DNA of 64,000 bases from JAITMY01 sp031553765 (GTDB lineage Bacteria > Bacteroidota > Bacteroidia > Bacteroidales > UBA932). The DNA is taken from contig JAVBKY010000003.1 of assembly GCA_031553765.1 (NCBI GenBank), positions 434,001-498,000 of the forward strand, read 5' to 3'. Both the position numbers and the translations under genes were made by a program. Shown in pieces: positions 23,354-32,448 of the stretch. The first letter of the stretch is position 1, and each line of letters opens with the position of its first letter. A model generated the notes under the pieces. The model saw only the letters and a list, made by a program, of their open reading frames with translations, had not been told where the DNA came from and searched no databases.

Positions 23354-23956
23354 ATGAAAGTAGTAGTAACAGTAAGTAAAAAGTTCTTCCCGGCACACTA
23401 TAAGGCCGGGAAGCCTACCTATTTCGAGCAAAAAATATTAGCCGAACAGATAGGTAAAGCCGGAATAACGATTATTGAGGACGGCGAAGAAAAAGTTATA
23501 GAGGGCCGGAAAAAGCATACTTGTAGAAGTAATTATGAATATTGGAAGGGCAAAATTACCAAGCTGCAGGAAACCGGCGGAGTGTTGAGCGTTCGACAAT
23601 GGAGCGCGAACCCATACCGCAGCCCGCAAGACACAATAACCGATATCCCCGCCGAAACGGTAGGAATTCAGAAGTTAGAACTTCGCCGGGAAAAGCAGGT
23701 AGTACAACATTTTGAAGAAGGAAAGAAAGAAACGTTTACGGAAAGTATAACTTACGATTGGACGGCCGAAGTAGACGGCTGGGAAACGCCTATTTCGCTT
23801 TTAGCAGAAAACGACGGGCTTACTGTAGAAGAATTTAAGGCTTGGTTTGCTCCTGTATTTGACAAAGCCGAAAAGAAGTACAGCAGCCTAAACAATATTT
23901 CCGCCGCTACTATTATGGATTTCGCTATTATTCACTTCACTAAAGAAAGATATTAA
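23354..23956 (+). CDS. PUA/ASCH-like phage protein
   Basis: 200 residues. HTCRSNYEYWKGKITKLQ, LSVRQWSANPYRS and the ending NDGLTVEEFKAWF follow the plan of ASCH-type (PUA-fold) proteins, where a basic K-x-H-T-(I/C)-R segment, a strand with R-Q-W and a late G-L-(S/T)-x-x-(D/E)-F-x-x-WF motif are usual. ASCH domains bind RNA or modified nucleic acids. Assignment is by motif pattern only. Confidence 0.6.
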   Translation: MKVVVTVSKKFFPAHYKAGKPTYFEQKILAEQIGKAGITIIEDGEEKVIEGRKKHTCRSNYEYWKGKITKLQETGGVLSVRQWSANPYRSPQDTITDIPAETVGIQKLELRREKQVVQHFEEGKKETFTESITYDWTAEVDGWETPISLLAENDGLTVEEFKAWFAPVFDKAEKKYSSLNNISAATIMDFAIIHFTKERY

Positions 23957-23959
23957 GTT

Positions 23960-24289
23960 ATGGCAAAAGTAAAAGACATTATCGAAGACGTAAAGTTTAA
24001 CGAATTCTTAGGCTACGAAATTGAAGCCTACAACAGACGACCACAGCCTAAAGAAGGCTACAAATACCGCCGTACTCCTTTCGATTCATTGAAGGACGCC
24101 GGAAAGTTTACTGTAGAAGGTATCCGGGAAGAATTCATTAAGGTAGCAAACCTTGAAAGCAACCTTTCAAGCGTACAAAGGGAAGCTATAACGGGGCTTG
24201 TTTTCAAAGTAGCCCAAACGGTAGTAAACTACCGGACAAGGCAGGAAGAAGAAGCCAAGAAAGAAGATGTAGAACAAAATAAAGAGTAA
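23960..24289 (+). CDS. Early protein, unknown
   Basis: 109 residues, charged, helical at the C-terminus with an acidic/basic tail. No family recognised. It is 4 bp upstream of the radical SAM gene and probably cotranslated. Confidence 0.5.
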   Translation: MAKVKDIIEDVKFNEFLGYEIEAYNRRPQPKEGYKYRRTPFDSLKDAGKFTVEGIREEFIKVANLESNLSSVQREAITGLVFKVAQTVVNYRTRQEEEAKKEDVEQNKE

Positions 24290-24293
24290 TAAT

Positions 24294-25298
24294 ATGCACT
24301 ACCAAATATTTCATAGTTCAGATACAAACGTAGCAAAGTTTGTATTCGAGAAAGAAGCCGAAGACGGGTTAAAAGCCATTGCAGTAGAAGCCGTTTTATA
24401 CCGGTATAATTCATATCAAGAAAGAACCGTTATTTGTTGTTCCACGCAAAGCGGTTGCCCCGTAGGTTGCGTTTTTTGCGGTACCGGTAAATTCTTTGTT
24501 CGCAGCTTAATTGCCGACGAAATAGTAGAGCAAGTAGATGTAGCCCTTTCTACGATAGATTGCGACCCTTGTAGTATAAAGAAGTTTCAAATTATGTTTA
24601 TGAGTATGGGCGAACCCTTCCTTAACTACGACGAAGTTAAGAAGGCTATTACCATTCTTAACAGAAAATACCCTAATGCCTGGTTACTTATAAGCACAAC
24701 TGCGCCGGCCCACTTCACGAACAAACATTTCGACGACTTTATTTTGTTAAGCCGTGATATACCAAAAATTGGTATTCAATTTTCCATTCACGAAAGTAGC
24801 GACATAGCAAGGAAAAAGCTAATACCTTCCCTAACAAACAGCATACAGGAAATAGGAACGCTTGGCGAAAGCTGGGCGCGTGCTACCGGTAGGAAGCCGT
24901 TCTTCAATTATTGCGTGCATGAAGGTAATAACACCTACGACGACGTATTAAGGCTTTCCGAGAGCTTAAACCCGAATGTTTGGGAATGTACCCTTTCCGT
25001 TATTTGCGAAAAGGATAACACGGTAAAGAACGCGATAGAACAAAAGTTAGATTTGATAACCGAATTTTCCGACCGTATGCAGTCGGCCGGTTATTCCCTT
25101 CGCATATTTAACCCAGCAGGGCAAGACGACATAGGCGGCGGATGCGGGCAGCTATGGTATTTTCAAGCGTGGCTAAAGAAGCAAGAAGCGGTAGAATACA
25201 AATGTACCAATAGCAACCCTTACGGATTGAAGGAATACCGGGACGGTTGTATACAGGATTGTAACGAATGTGAGTATAACCAGCCAATAAAAAAGTAA
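24294..25298 (+). CDS. RlmN/Cfr-like radical SAM protein
   Basis: 334 residues. The radical SAM cysteines are C55, C59 and C62 in GCPVGCVFCGTGKFF, with GEP motif SMGEPFLNY and a late GGGCGQL in which C284 matches the methyl-carrying cysteine of RlmN/Cfr; C48 or C49 fits the second catalytic cysteine in front of the cluster. RlmN and Cfr methylate A2503 of 23S rRNA, and RlmN also tRNA A37. This protein lacks about 50 N-terminal residues that form the RNA-recognition accessory domain, and it has an extra C-terminal cysteine group (CTNS ... GCIQDCNECEY) absent from RlmN. The substrate may thus differ. Being phage-borne in the early operon, it could modify host ribosomes or tRNA. Confidence 0.85.
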   Translation: MHYQIFHSSDTNVAKFVFEKEAEDGLKAIAVEAVLYRYNSYQERTVICCSTQSGCPVGCVFCGTGKFFVRSLIADEIVEQVDVALSTIDCDPCSIKKFQIMFMSMGEPFLNYDEVKKAITILNRKYPNAWLLISTTAPAHFTNKHFDDFILLSRDIPKIGIQFSIHESSDIARKKLIPSLTNSIQEIGTLGESWARATGRKPFFNYCVHEGNNTYDDVLRLSESLNPNVWECTLSVICEKDNTVKNAIEQKLDLITEFSDRMQSAGYSLRIFNPAGQDDIGGGCGQLWYFQAWLKKQEAVEYKCTNSNPYGLKEYRDGCIQDCNECEYNQPIKK

Positions 25299-25302
25299 AA
25301 CT

Positions 25303-25857
25303 ATGGGAAAAATAGGACGAAGAAATACACAGCAGCCCCCGGAACAAACAACGATGTTACCGGGGTTCCCCAAAAGAGAAAACACAAACCACCGCGATTT
25401 GTGTATTTTGGCCGCCAAATGGCTACGGCGTTCAAAATTGCGCGCCCCTTCTTGCCCCTATGCTGTAGTAGAATTGGTAACAGCAGCACAAGAAAGCCCG
25501 GACGTCTTCGGCTGGAACTATTGGGCTACGGTACTTATTGAAGTTAAGGTTTCCCGTTCCGATTTTTTGGCCGATGCAAAAAAGGACTTCCGACAGAACC
25601 CGGAAGAAGGCGTAGGAGCTTTTAGGTACTATTGTTGCCCCGAAGGTTTGATAAAAGAAGCTGATTTACCCGAAAATTGGGGTTTGCTTTGGAATATAGG
25701 TGGTAAAATAATACTTATCAAAGAAGCGAAAAGGCAACAACCGAACGCACAGGCGGAAATATCGTTACTTTCTTCCGTTATGCGCCGGGAAGGGGTTAAG
25801 GCTAAATTATTCGATTACAGAAAAACTCCCGGAACCAATGCGACACGAAGAAAGTAA
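25303..25857 (+). CDS. MmcB-like PD-(D/E)XK nuclease-fold protein
   Basis: 184 residues. HRDLCILAAKWLRR, then VVELVTAA and LIEVKVSRSDFLADAKKDF, and YYCCPEGLI form the E-x-K core of MmcB-type proteins of the restriction-endonuclease fold. It may process or repair DNA. The last 20 bases overlap the next gene, itself a nuclease of the same broad fold. Confidence 0.75.
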   Translation: MGKIGRRNTQQPPEQTTMLPGFPKRENTNHRDLCILAAKWLRRSKLRAPSCPYAVVELVTAAQESPDVFGWNYWATVLIEVKVSRSDFLADAKKDFRQNPEEGVGAFRYYCCPEGLIKEADLPENWGLLWNIGGKIILIKEAKRQQPNAQAEISLLSSVMRREGVKAKLFDYRKTPGTNATRRK

Positions 25858-26188
25858 TATACAAAAGAATTGCGTTACTTGGTTTCGTTTGCAATACCCA
25901 AGTATAGCCCGCTTGCTGTTTGCCGTTCCAAACGGCGGAGCAAGGAACGCACGGGAAGCCGGGATAATGAAAGGCGAAGGCGTTACCGCCGGGGTAGCCG
26001 ATATTATACTACTACACCCTTCCGGTACCTATCATTCCCTTTGCGTAGAGTTCAAAACAGCCAAAGGACGGCAAAGCCCCGCACAAAAAGAGTGGCAAGC
26101 GTTGGTAGAAGCCAACGGAAACAAATACATAGTTTGCCGGTCTTTCGATGAATTCCGAACACACATAAAGCAGTATCTACCCTTCTAA
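25838..26188 (+). CDS. VRR-NUC domain nuclease
   Basis: 116 residues: ESNIQKNCVTWFRLQYP, FAVPNGGARN, GVTAGVADIILLHP, CVEFKTAKGRQSPAQKEW. This is a minimal VRR-NUC domain with the GxxD and ExK catalytic residues. Stand-alone VRR-NUC proteins of phages act as structure-specific nucleases in replication. Last gene before a palindrome-associated promoter. Confidence 0.9.
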   Translation: MRHEESNIQKNCVTWFRLQYPSIARLLFAVPNGGARNAREAGIMKGEGVTAGVADIILLHPSGTYHSLCVEFKTAKGRQSPAQKEWQALVEANGNKYIVCRSFDEFRTHIKQYLPF

Positions 26189-26234
26189 TGTTGGTAACTT
26201 TCTGAATTTGTATAGCCCTTTTCATGAATAAAAC

Positions 26235-26265
26235 CGTATTATTATAATACGGTTTTCTATTTTTG
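26235..26265 (+). promoter_or_regulatory. Phage palindrome copy 2 with -7 element
   Basis: CGTATTATTATAATACG at 26235-26251 is a perfect palindrome of 8-bp arms around one base; here the match extends to AAAACCG/CGGTTTT. TATTTTTG (26258-26265) fits the -7 consensus 6 bases later, so the palindrome occupies the -33 region as an activator site would. It starts the unit from 26303. Confidence 0.7.
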
Positions 26266-26302
26266 CGAAACGCGGTTATTCGCGAAATTTTAAGGTTATA
26301 CG

Positions 26303-27034
26303 ATGAAGAAAAATAAAATAGAAGATAGCGTAAACTTCGACTTCGGGAACATAGAATTACCCGAATTCGACCCCGCTATATTCGACGTTTTGGGAGAGTC
26401 GGACAGCATAGAAGACAGGTACACAAAACCTAAAGTTTATTCCGTAAAGCCGAACCTTGTACTTTACGACAACGCCGATAAATTGGCGCGAGAACTAACA
26501 GTAAATAAGGGAGAACGGGCCGACGTAATAGTAGCCGGTTCCTTCATCTTTGGGGACTTCATAGAAGCGTACATAGTACAGCGAAACGCCAAGATTAAGA
26601 AAATGACTATTTCAACGCTTTCACTTTCCCAAGAAAACGTAGATAGCCTTCATAACTTGGTAGCTGGCGGATTCGTAGACGAACTTAACCTTATTGTTTC
26701 AGCCTATTTTTATAGCAATGAGTTCCGGGCATTGATTCCCTACATATACCAAGAACTCGATATAAACAACCGCTTCCAATTGGCGGTAGTAGGTACCCAT
26801 ACGAAAACCTGCACTTTTGAAACTTTGGGCGGAAGGAAAATTATTATTCACGGAAGCGCAAACCTACGAAGCTCCGGGAACTTGGAACAATTCACGGTAG
26901 AAGAAAACGAAGAACTATACCACTTCTACAACGACTATACCGACCGGATTATAGAGGCATACAAAACCATAAATAAGCCGATACGGGGTAAAACCCTGTG
27001 GGATACACTAACAAAAAAGAAGTTTAACGATTAA
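26303..27034 (+). CDS. Phospholipase-D-fold-like phage protein
   Basis: 243 residues. The C-terminal third has KIIIHGSANLRSSGNLEQF, which resembles the strand-loop that follows the HKD motif in PLD-superfamily enzymes (H-x-S-x-N-x-x-x-x-x-x-N). Only one such half is obvious, and the Lys of HKD is not in place, so catalysis is doubtful. First gene of a promoter-led unit ahead of the packaging genes. Confidence 0.55.
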   Translation: MKKNKIEDSVNFDFGNIELPEFDPAIFDVLGESDSIEDRYTKPKVYSVKPNLVLYDNADKLARELTVNKGERADVIVAGSFIFGDFIEAYIVQRNAKIKKMTISTLSLSQENVDSLHNLVAGGFVDELNLIVSAYFYSNEFRALIPYIYQELDINNRFQLAVVGTHTKTCTFETLGGRKIIIHGSANLRSSGNLEQFTVEENEELYHFYNDYTDRIIEAYKTINKPIRGKTLWDTLTKKKFND

Positions 27035-27045
27035 AAATTACAGTT

Positions 27046-27171
27046 ATGGCAAGCGGAAGCGAAAGTTACGGCGGCGGCTCAAAGGGTAGCAGCATTGGAA
27101 AAATGACAGCCGCAAAAGGTAGAACCCCTTCTTATACAGCGTGGCACGCGGGTATGGATACACCATTTTAA
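27046..27171 (+). CDS. 41-residue Gly/Ser-rich protein
   Basis: ATG 27046 to TAA 27169-27171. Begins MASGSESYGGGSKGSSIGKM and ends HAGMDTPF. Its close fit between genes (11 bp gaps) supports translation. No family recognised. Confidence 0.45.
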   Translation: MASGSESYGGGSKGSSIGKMTAAKGRTPSYTAWHAGMDTPF

Positions 27172-27181
27172 GGCGTAGAGT

Positions 27182-28552
27182 ATGGAAGTAAAGTTAGTAC
27201 AAAGTATTGTTTTGGAGCTTTCAGAACTTGAAGTAAATAAAGGACAAATAGAAGGGTTAGCCCCTAACCCCCGATTTATCCGGGACGACAAATTTAGGAA
27301 GTTGAAAGATTCCATAAAGGAACACCCAAATATGCTCGCACTACGCGAGCTTTTAGCATTTAAGCACAAGGGTAAATACGTAATCATTGGCGGTAATATG
27401 CGGTTCCGCGCCCTTAAAGAATTGGGCTACAAAGAAACTGTATGTAAGGTTATACCACCCGAAACCAGCGTAGAAGAATTGGCGGCCTACACGATTAAGG
27501 ATAACGCCGGCTTTGGCGAATGGGATTTTGAACAGTTAGCCAATATTTGGAACCCGGAAGACCTGGCCCGCTGGGGTGTAGATGTTCCACAGATTGACAC
27601 GGAAGTAGAAGAAGACGCAGAAGAAGACAATTTCAACGTAGAAGATAACCTTCCGGCAACACCTAAGAGTAAGCTGGGGGATATTTACATACTTGGAAAA
27701 CATAGGCTTATTTGCGGAGATTCCACGAAGCCGGAATTTGTGCGGGAACTTATGGCCGGCCAAACTGCCGATTTGCTTATTACCGACCCGCCCTATAATG
27801 TAGACTATTCGAGCAAGAACGAACTACTTAACAAAGTAGACAAAGGGAACCGGGTACAAAAGCCGATAGAAAACGACAAAATGAACTCCGAACAGTTCCA
27901 AGACTTCCTATTTACAGCTTTTCAGAACGGGAACGAAGCACTTAAAAAAGGCGGAGCCTTCTACATTTGGCACGCAGACGTACAAGGCTACAACTTCCGA
28001 ACGGCTTGTTTGCGCGTAGGTTGGATATTGCGACAGACTGTTATTTGGAACAAAAACAATATTGTTTTAGGCCGGCAGGATTACCAATGGAAGCACGAAC
28101 CGTGCCTATACGGTTGGAAGGACGGCGCGCCCCATTACTTCGTAAAAGACAGGGGACAAATAACCGTACAGGAAGACAAAATAGACGTCGAAAAAATGAC
28201 AAAGGCCGAGCTAAAGGCTACGCTAAAGGAGATTCTAAGCGGAAAGGTTCATACTACGATAATCGACGAAGACAAACCATTAAGAAGCGGAGAACACCCA
28301 ACAATGAAGCCCCTTAAACTTATGGGAAGGCTTATTAAGAATAGTAGCCGCTTTGGGGATACTGTTTTAGACCTTTTCGGTGGTTCCGGTAGTACGATGA
28401 TGGCCGCCGAGCAATTGGGAAGGGCTTGCTACATGGTAGAGTATGAACCATGCTACATAGATGTAATAATTAAGCGTTGGGAAGAACTTACCGGTTCTAC
28501 CGCGCAGTTTGAACGAAACATTTTAGAAACCGAGAACAGCGATAAGATTTAA
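27182..28552 (+). CDS. ParB-domain / DNA amino-methyltransferase fusion
   Basis: 456 residues. Residues 1-120 are a ParB/sulfiredoxin-like nuclease domain with GKYVIIGGNMRFRAL. The rest is a beta-type N6-adenine or N4-cytosine methyltransferase: LITDPPYNVDY (about residue 200), HPTMKPLKLMGRLI and DLFGGSGSTMMAAEQ (AdoMet site). Such fusions are common in phages beside terminase genes; they may methylate phage DNA to avoid restriction or mark packaging sites. Intact motifs suggest activity. Confidence 0.9.
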   Translation: MEVKLVQSIVLELSELEVNKGQIEGLAPNPRFIRDDKFRKLKDSIKEHPNMLALRELLAFKHKGKYVIIGGNMRFRALKELGYKETVCKVIPPETSVEELAAYTIKDNAGFGEWDFEQLANIWNPEDLARWGVDVPQIDTEVEEDAEEDNFNVEDNLPATPKSKLGDIYILGKHRLICGDSTKPEFVRELMAGQTADLLITDPPYNVDYSSKNELLNKVDKGNRVQKPIENDKMNSEQFQDFLFTAFQNGNEALKKGGAFYIWHADVQGYNFRTACLRVGWILRQTVIWNKNNIVLGRQDYQWKHEPCLYGWKDGAPHYFVKDRGQITVQEDKIDVEKMTKAELKATLKEILSGKVHTTIIDEDKPLRSGEHPTMKPLKLMGRLIKNSSRFGDTVLDLFGGSGSTMMAAEQLGRACYMVEYEPCYIDVIIKRWEELTGSTAQFERNILETENSDKI

Positions 28553-28575
28553 AATAACAGCGATACACGTAACAA

Positions 28576-29028
28576 ATGCCAAACGATAACCCAAATACAA
28601 AAGGAATCGAGCCGCACAAGTTCCAAAAGGGACAGAGCGGAAACCCGAAGGGCCGGCCAAAAAACCGCGTCCCGGAAGCCCTTGCTTCTATTTTGGGTAA
28701 GGCTAAGGCTAAGAAGTTCTACCAAATTACCGAAGAAGAAATAAACGACTGGGAACGCGCCATTTTGACAATGAGCGCGAACGAAATAAAGCTACTTGCA
28801 AGCTGGGAAGACGCGAGTAGCTACCCAAAGGGGTTAGCGATAAGTATTTTATTCGACATGAAGAACGGGAATACAAAGACGCTCGACCGGCTAAGGGAAC
28901 GGCAATTCGGTAAGGCTACCCAGCGCGTGGAATTGACAGGTAAAGACGGGGCCGACCTTGTGCCGGCGCGAGTATTAACAAAGGCGGAAGCTAAGGAGCT
29001 TTTAGGCAACTTGGAAAATGAATTTTGA
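28576..29028 (+). CDS. terS: Putative small terminase subunit (DUF5681-like N-terminus)
   Basis: 150 residues. The N-terminus FQKGQSGNPKGRPKN is the DUF5681 signature that often leads phage small-terminase-like proteins; a helical middle part and a KAEAKELLGNLENEF tail follow. It overlaps the large terminase gene by 11 bp, which is the typical terS-terL arrangement. It should recognise phage DNA for packaging. Confidence 0.75.
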   Translation: MPNDNPNTKGIEPHKFQKGQSGNPKGRPKNRVPEALASILGKAKAKKFYQITEEEINDWERAILTMSANEIKLLASWEDASSYPKGLAISILFDMKNGNTKTLDRLRERQFGKATQRVELTGKDGADLVPARVLTKAEAKELLGNLENEF

Positions 29029-30496
29029 TATTCGGGATATTGATGTAATTAAGACGTGGTGTTTAAGCAGTACGCTAAATTTTACCCGCTACTTTTTCAA
29101 AAAGAGGTATAAGCGGAAATTCGTAATAGGCGACCACCACCGGCAAATAGCGGCCTTACTCGACGACGTTTTAGCGGGTAAGGTTACAAACGTATGTATC
29201 AATATTGCGCCCCGATATGGTAAAACAGAACTCGCCGTAAAGAACTTTATAGCTATGGGGTTAGCCCTTAACCCGAAGGCCAAGTTCATACATTTGTCCT
29301 ACTCCGACGACTTAGCGTTAGACAATAGTAGCGGTGTACAAGCTATTCTAACCGAACCGGAGTTTCAAAGACTTTTTACGGCCCGGCCTACTTCCCGAAA
29401 TTCTAAGAAATGGTACACAAACGAAGGCGGCGGCCTGTACGCGGTTAGTTCTGCCGGACAGGTTACAGGATTTGGCGCGGGCTTGGTTGATGAAGAAGAA
29501 GCAGACGCAGAAGCACAGGCGGAAGAATTCGCGGAAGAATTGGACGAACTAACCTCTTGTATAGACGCGGCGGAAGAATTCGGCGGCGCGATAATCATAG
29601 ACGACCCTATTAAGCCGGACGACGCCCGGTCGCCGTTGGTTAGGGAAAAGGTAAACCAAAAGTTTGAAACTACCATTCGGAACCGCGTAAACAGCCGCAA
29701 AACGCCTATTATTATCATTATGCAGCGTTTGGACGAAGACGACCTTTGCGGGTACCTTCAAAAGTTGGAACCGGGCGTTTGGAAGGTTCTTTCTATTCCT
29801 TGCATATACACAAACGAAAAGGGGGAAGAATGTGCGCTTTGGCCGTTCAAACACACGTTAGCGGAGCTTCACGAATTGAGGGGTAAAAATTCGTGGGTAT
29901 TTGACACCCAATATATGCAAGACCCCAAGCCCTTAGAAGGCTTAATGTATGAAAACGGGTTCAAAGAATACGAAGTAATCCCAGCCACGCGCAAACGAAT
30001 TGTAAAAAACTACACGGACACCGCCGACACCGGGGCGGACTTCCTTTGCTCCATTACATACGTAGAAACCGAAATAGGAAACTTTGTTTTAGACGTGCTT
30101 TACACTTCTAAGGCAATGGAGTACACCGAGCCGAAGACCGCCGAAATGTACACCAAACACGCGGTAGAAACGGCAGTAGTAGAAAGCAATAACGGCGGCC
30201 GTTCCTTCGCGCGGGCCGTAGAAAGTCAATGCCGGATAATGGGTAATAGCAAAACCCGCATTAAATGGTTTCATCAGAGCGAAAACAAGCACGTTAGAAT
30301 TTTCAACAATACTGCAGCGGTTCAGAACCTAACATACTTTCCGAAAGGTTGGGAAAAGTTGTGGCCGCAATTCCACAAGGCTATAACTTCCTACATGAAG
30401 GTCGGTACTAACGACCACGACGACGGGCCGGACGCCCTTACCGGCACAATCGAACAAAGAAAAAAAGGGAAAAGCAATTTAGATGTATTCAACTAA
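29018..30496 (+). CDS. terL: Terminase large subunit
   Basis: 492 residues. Atypical Walker A in NIAPRYGKTELAVKN (about residue 65), Walker B GGAIIIDDPIKPDD (about 190), motif III-like IIMQRLDEDD, and a C-terminal RNaseH-like nuclease with DTADTGADFL, VVESNNGG and DHDDGPDALTG acidic residues. It is the ATP-driven DNA packaging motor and headful or cos nuclease. A very acidic insert (EEEADAEAQAEEFAEELDEL) lies between residues 155 and 180. Confidence 0.95.
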   Translation: MNFDIRDIDVIKTWCLSSTLNFTRYFFKKRYKRKFVIGDHHRQIAALLDDVLAGKVTNVCINIAPRYGKTELAVKNFIAMGLALNPKAKFIHLSYSDDLALDNSSGVQAILTEPEFQRLFTARPTSRNSKKWYTNEGGGLYAVSSAGQVTGFGAGLVDEEEADAEAQAEEFAEELDELTSCIDAAEEFGGAIIIDDPIKPDDARSPLVREKVNQKFETTIRNRVNSRKTPIIIIMQRLDEDDLCGYLQKLEPGVWKVLSIPCIYTNEKGEECALWPFKHTLAELHELRGKNSWVFDTQYMQDPKPLEGLMYENGFKEYEVIPATRKRIVKNYTDTADTGADFLCSITYVETEIGNFVLDVLYTSKAMEYTEPKTAEMYTKHAVETAVVESNNGGRSFARAVESQCRIMGNSKTRIKWFHQSENKHVRIFNNTAAVQNLTYFPKGWEKLWPQFHKAITSYMKVGTNDHDDGPDALTGTIEQRKKGKSNLDVFN

Positions 30497-30511
30497 CAAA
30501 AAATTAACGAT

Positions 30512-31963
30512 ATGGACATTAAGAAACTTTTAGCCAGCGAAGACCATAGCGCGGTAATCGCAGAATTGAAAACCGGCCGAGATTCGGAAGAACCGAACGT
30601 AGAGCTTTACGAACAACAGTTAAGCCCGGAAGGCCACGACATTAACGACCCGGTAAAACGCCCGGACAAAAAGGTAAAGATAGACAAACCGGAAGACGAA
30701 GGAAAGGTAATAAACGTTACCAGCGGCGGAGAAACGGAAGAAAACACCCGCCCGGAACCTGTCGCTCGTATTGCTTTGGCTATTCAAAAGCTAATTGTTA
30801 AGCGGGCCGTAGCTTTTACGTTTGGTAATCCTGTAACACTAAACGCGGAACCGGAAGACGAAAAGGAAAAGGAAGTACTGCAGGCGGTAATACGGGTTCT
30901 ATTTGACACTAAAAGCCGGACGCTTAACCGGAAGGTCGCCCGCGCTATATTCAGTTCAACAGAGGCCGCCGAACGTTGGTATTCGGTAGAGAAACCGACA
31001 AATAACTACGGATTCCCTTCTAAGCACAAATTACGGGTAGCGATATTTAGCCCTTTGCTTGGGGATAAGCTCTACCCGTACTTCGACGAAACCGGCGACA
31101 TGGTAGCTTTTTCGCGCGAATTCAAGCGCAAAGAGAAAGACGGGGTAAAATATACCTACTTTGAAACCTATACGGAAGAATACCACCAAATGTGGATAAC
31201 CAATAATAACCAATGGCAGATAGTAGAAGGCTATCCTAAAAAGAATACAATAGGTAAAATTCCTATTGTTTACGGAAGACAACCGGCGGTAGAATGGGAA
31301 GACGTGCAAGGACTTATAGACCGTTTGGAAAAATTGCTTTCAAACTTCGCCGATACCAACGACTACCACGCCAGCCCGAAGATATTTACCACCGGCACTA
31401 TTTTAGGATTTGCCAAGAAGGGAGAAAGCGGGGCTATCATTGAAGGGGAAGAAGGCGCAACCGCCGAATACTTGGCTTGGCAGAACGCACCGGAAAGCGT
31501 CAAACTTGAAATAGAAACATTGCTTCGCCTTATCTATACAATTACCCAAACGCCCGACATTTCGTTTGATGCAGTTAAGGGGATAGGTTCAGTTTCCGGC
31601 GTGGCCTTGAAACTTCTTTTCTTGGATGCGCACCTAAAGGTACAGGACAAAATGGAAATTTTCGACGACTACCTACAAAGAAGGCTTAGCATTATACAAG
31701 CCTACTTAGCACAGTTAAACACGAAGTTAAAAGGAGCTTGCGAAAGCCTTACTATCGAACCGGAAATAGTTCCGTTTATGATTGAGGACGAAAAAGCGAA
31801 GGTAGACTTATTAGTAGCAGCTAACGGCGGCAAACCAGTTGCATCGCAAAAGCTAACAGTTCAGCAATTGGGTTGGAGCAACGACGCGGAAGCGGAGTAC
31901 CAGCAAATACAGGACGAAGAAGAAAGGGCTACTTATTCGGATATTAACGAACCAACTGTATAA
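30512..31963 (+). CDS. Portal protein, SPP1 gp6-like
   Basis: 483 residues. Position behind terL and the central part (WEDVQGLIDRLEKLLSNFAD, SPKIFTTG, GSVSGVALKLLFLDA) are those of SPP1-type portal proteins (DUF1483/phage_prot_Gp6 class). It forms the dodecameric ring at the head vertex. The first 70 residues are highly charged. Confidence 0.88.
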   Translation: MDIKKLLASEDHSAVIAELKTGRDSEEPNVELYEQQLSPEGHDINDPVKRPDKKVKIDKPEDEGKVINVTSGGETEENTRPEPVARIALAIQKLIVKRAVAFTFGNPVTLNAEPEDEKEKEVLQAVIRVLFDTKSRTLNRKVARAIFSSTEAAERWYSVEKPTNNYGFPSKHKLRVAIFSPLLGDKLYPYFDETGDMVAFSREFKRKEKDGVKYTYFETYTEEYHQMWITNNNQWQIVEGYPKKNTIGKIPIVYGRQPAVEWEDVQGLIDRLEKLLSNFADTNDYHASPKIFTTGTILGFAKKGESGAIIEGEEGATAEYLAWQNAPESVKLEIETLLRLIYTITQTPDISFDAVKGIGSVSGVALKLLFLDAHLKVQDKMEIFDDYLQRRLSIIQAYLAQLNTKLKGACESLTIEPEIVPFMIEDEKAKVDLLVAANGGKPVASQKLTVQQLGWSNDAEAEYQQIQDEEERATYSDINEPTV

Positions 31964-31965
31964 CC

Positions 31966-32448
31966 ATGCAGATAAGAGTTAAAACGAACATTGATTTTGA
32001 CAAAATTACAGCTTCTTTTTTAGAAGAAGTAAATAAGCGGGTACTAATTGCCTTTAGCGCGGCTTGTAAAGAAACCGTAAATTTTGCTAAAGGCAATCGG
32101 GCCGAACGCTATACCGACCAAACGGGGGCCTTGAACGCTTCTACCGGATTCCAATTATACAGGGACGGCGAATTAGTGGAAGAATATTTCGAGGACGCCG
32201 CAGGCGGTAGTGGCGAAGGGAATAATAACGGTAAAAATACAGGTAAACAAGTAGCTACCGAAGCGGCGGCTTCACTTGGCGCGCCTATTGCCGCCGTAGT
32301 AGTAGCCGGTATGCCTTACGCTATTTACGTGGAAAGTAAGGGGTACGATGTTTTAACCGCAGCAATGCACCAAATGCCCGATATACTTAAACAGAAGCTC
32401 GAAGCGGTATTTAATGGTACAGGGGTAAGTTTTGAAATAACGACGTAA
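31966..32448 (+). CDS. HK97 gp10-like protein
   Basis: 160 residues. The ending GMPYAIYVESKGYDVLTAAM is the hallmark of HK97 gp10-type proteins involved in tail completion or head-tail joining. Its position between portal and head morphogenesis protein is unusual; tail-completion genes normally follow the capsid. Overlaps the next gene by one base. Confidence 0.7.
   Translation: MQIRVKTNIDFDKITASFLEEVNKRVLIAFSAACKETVNFAKGNRAERYTDQTGALNASTGFQLYRDGELVEEYFEDAAGGSGEGNNNGKNTGKQVATEAAASLGAPIAAVVVAGMPYAIYVESKGYDVLTAAMHQMPDILKQKLEAVFNGTGVSFEITT

Noticed and set aside
24294..25298. Calling the radical SAM protein Cfr and an antibiotic-resistance gene
   Set aside because: The catalytic cysteines are shared by RlmN and Cfr, the N-terminal domain is missing and specificity cannot be read from sequence.
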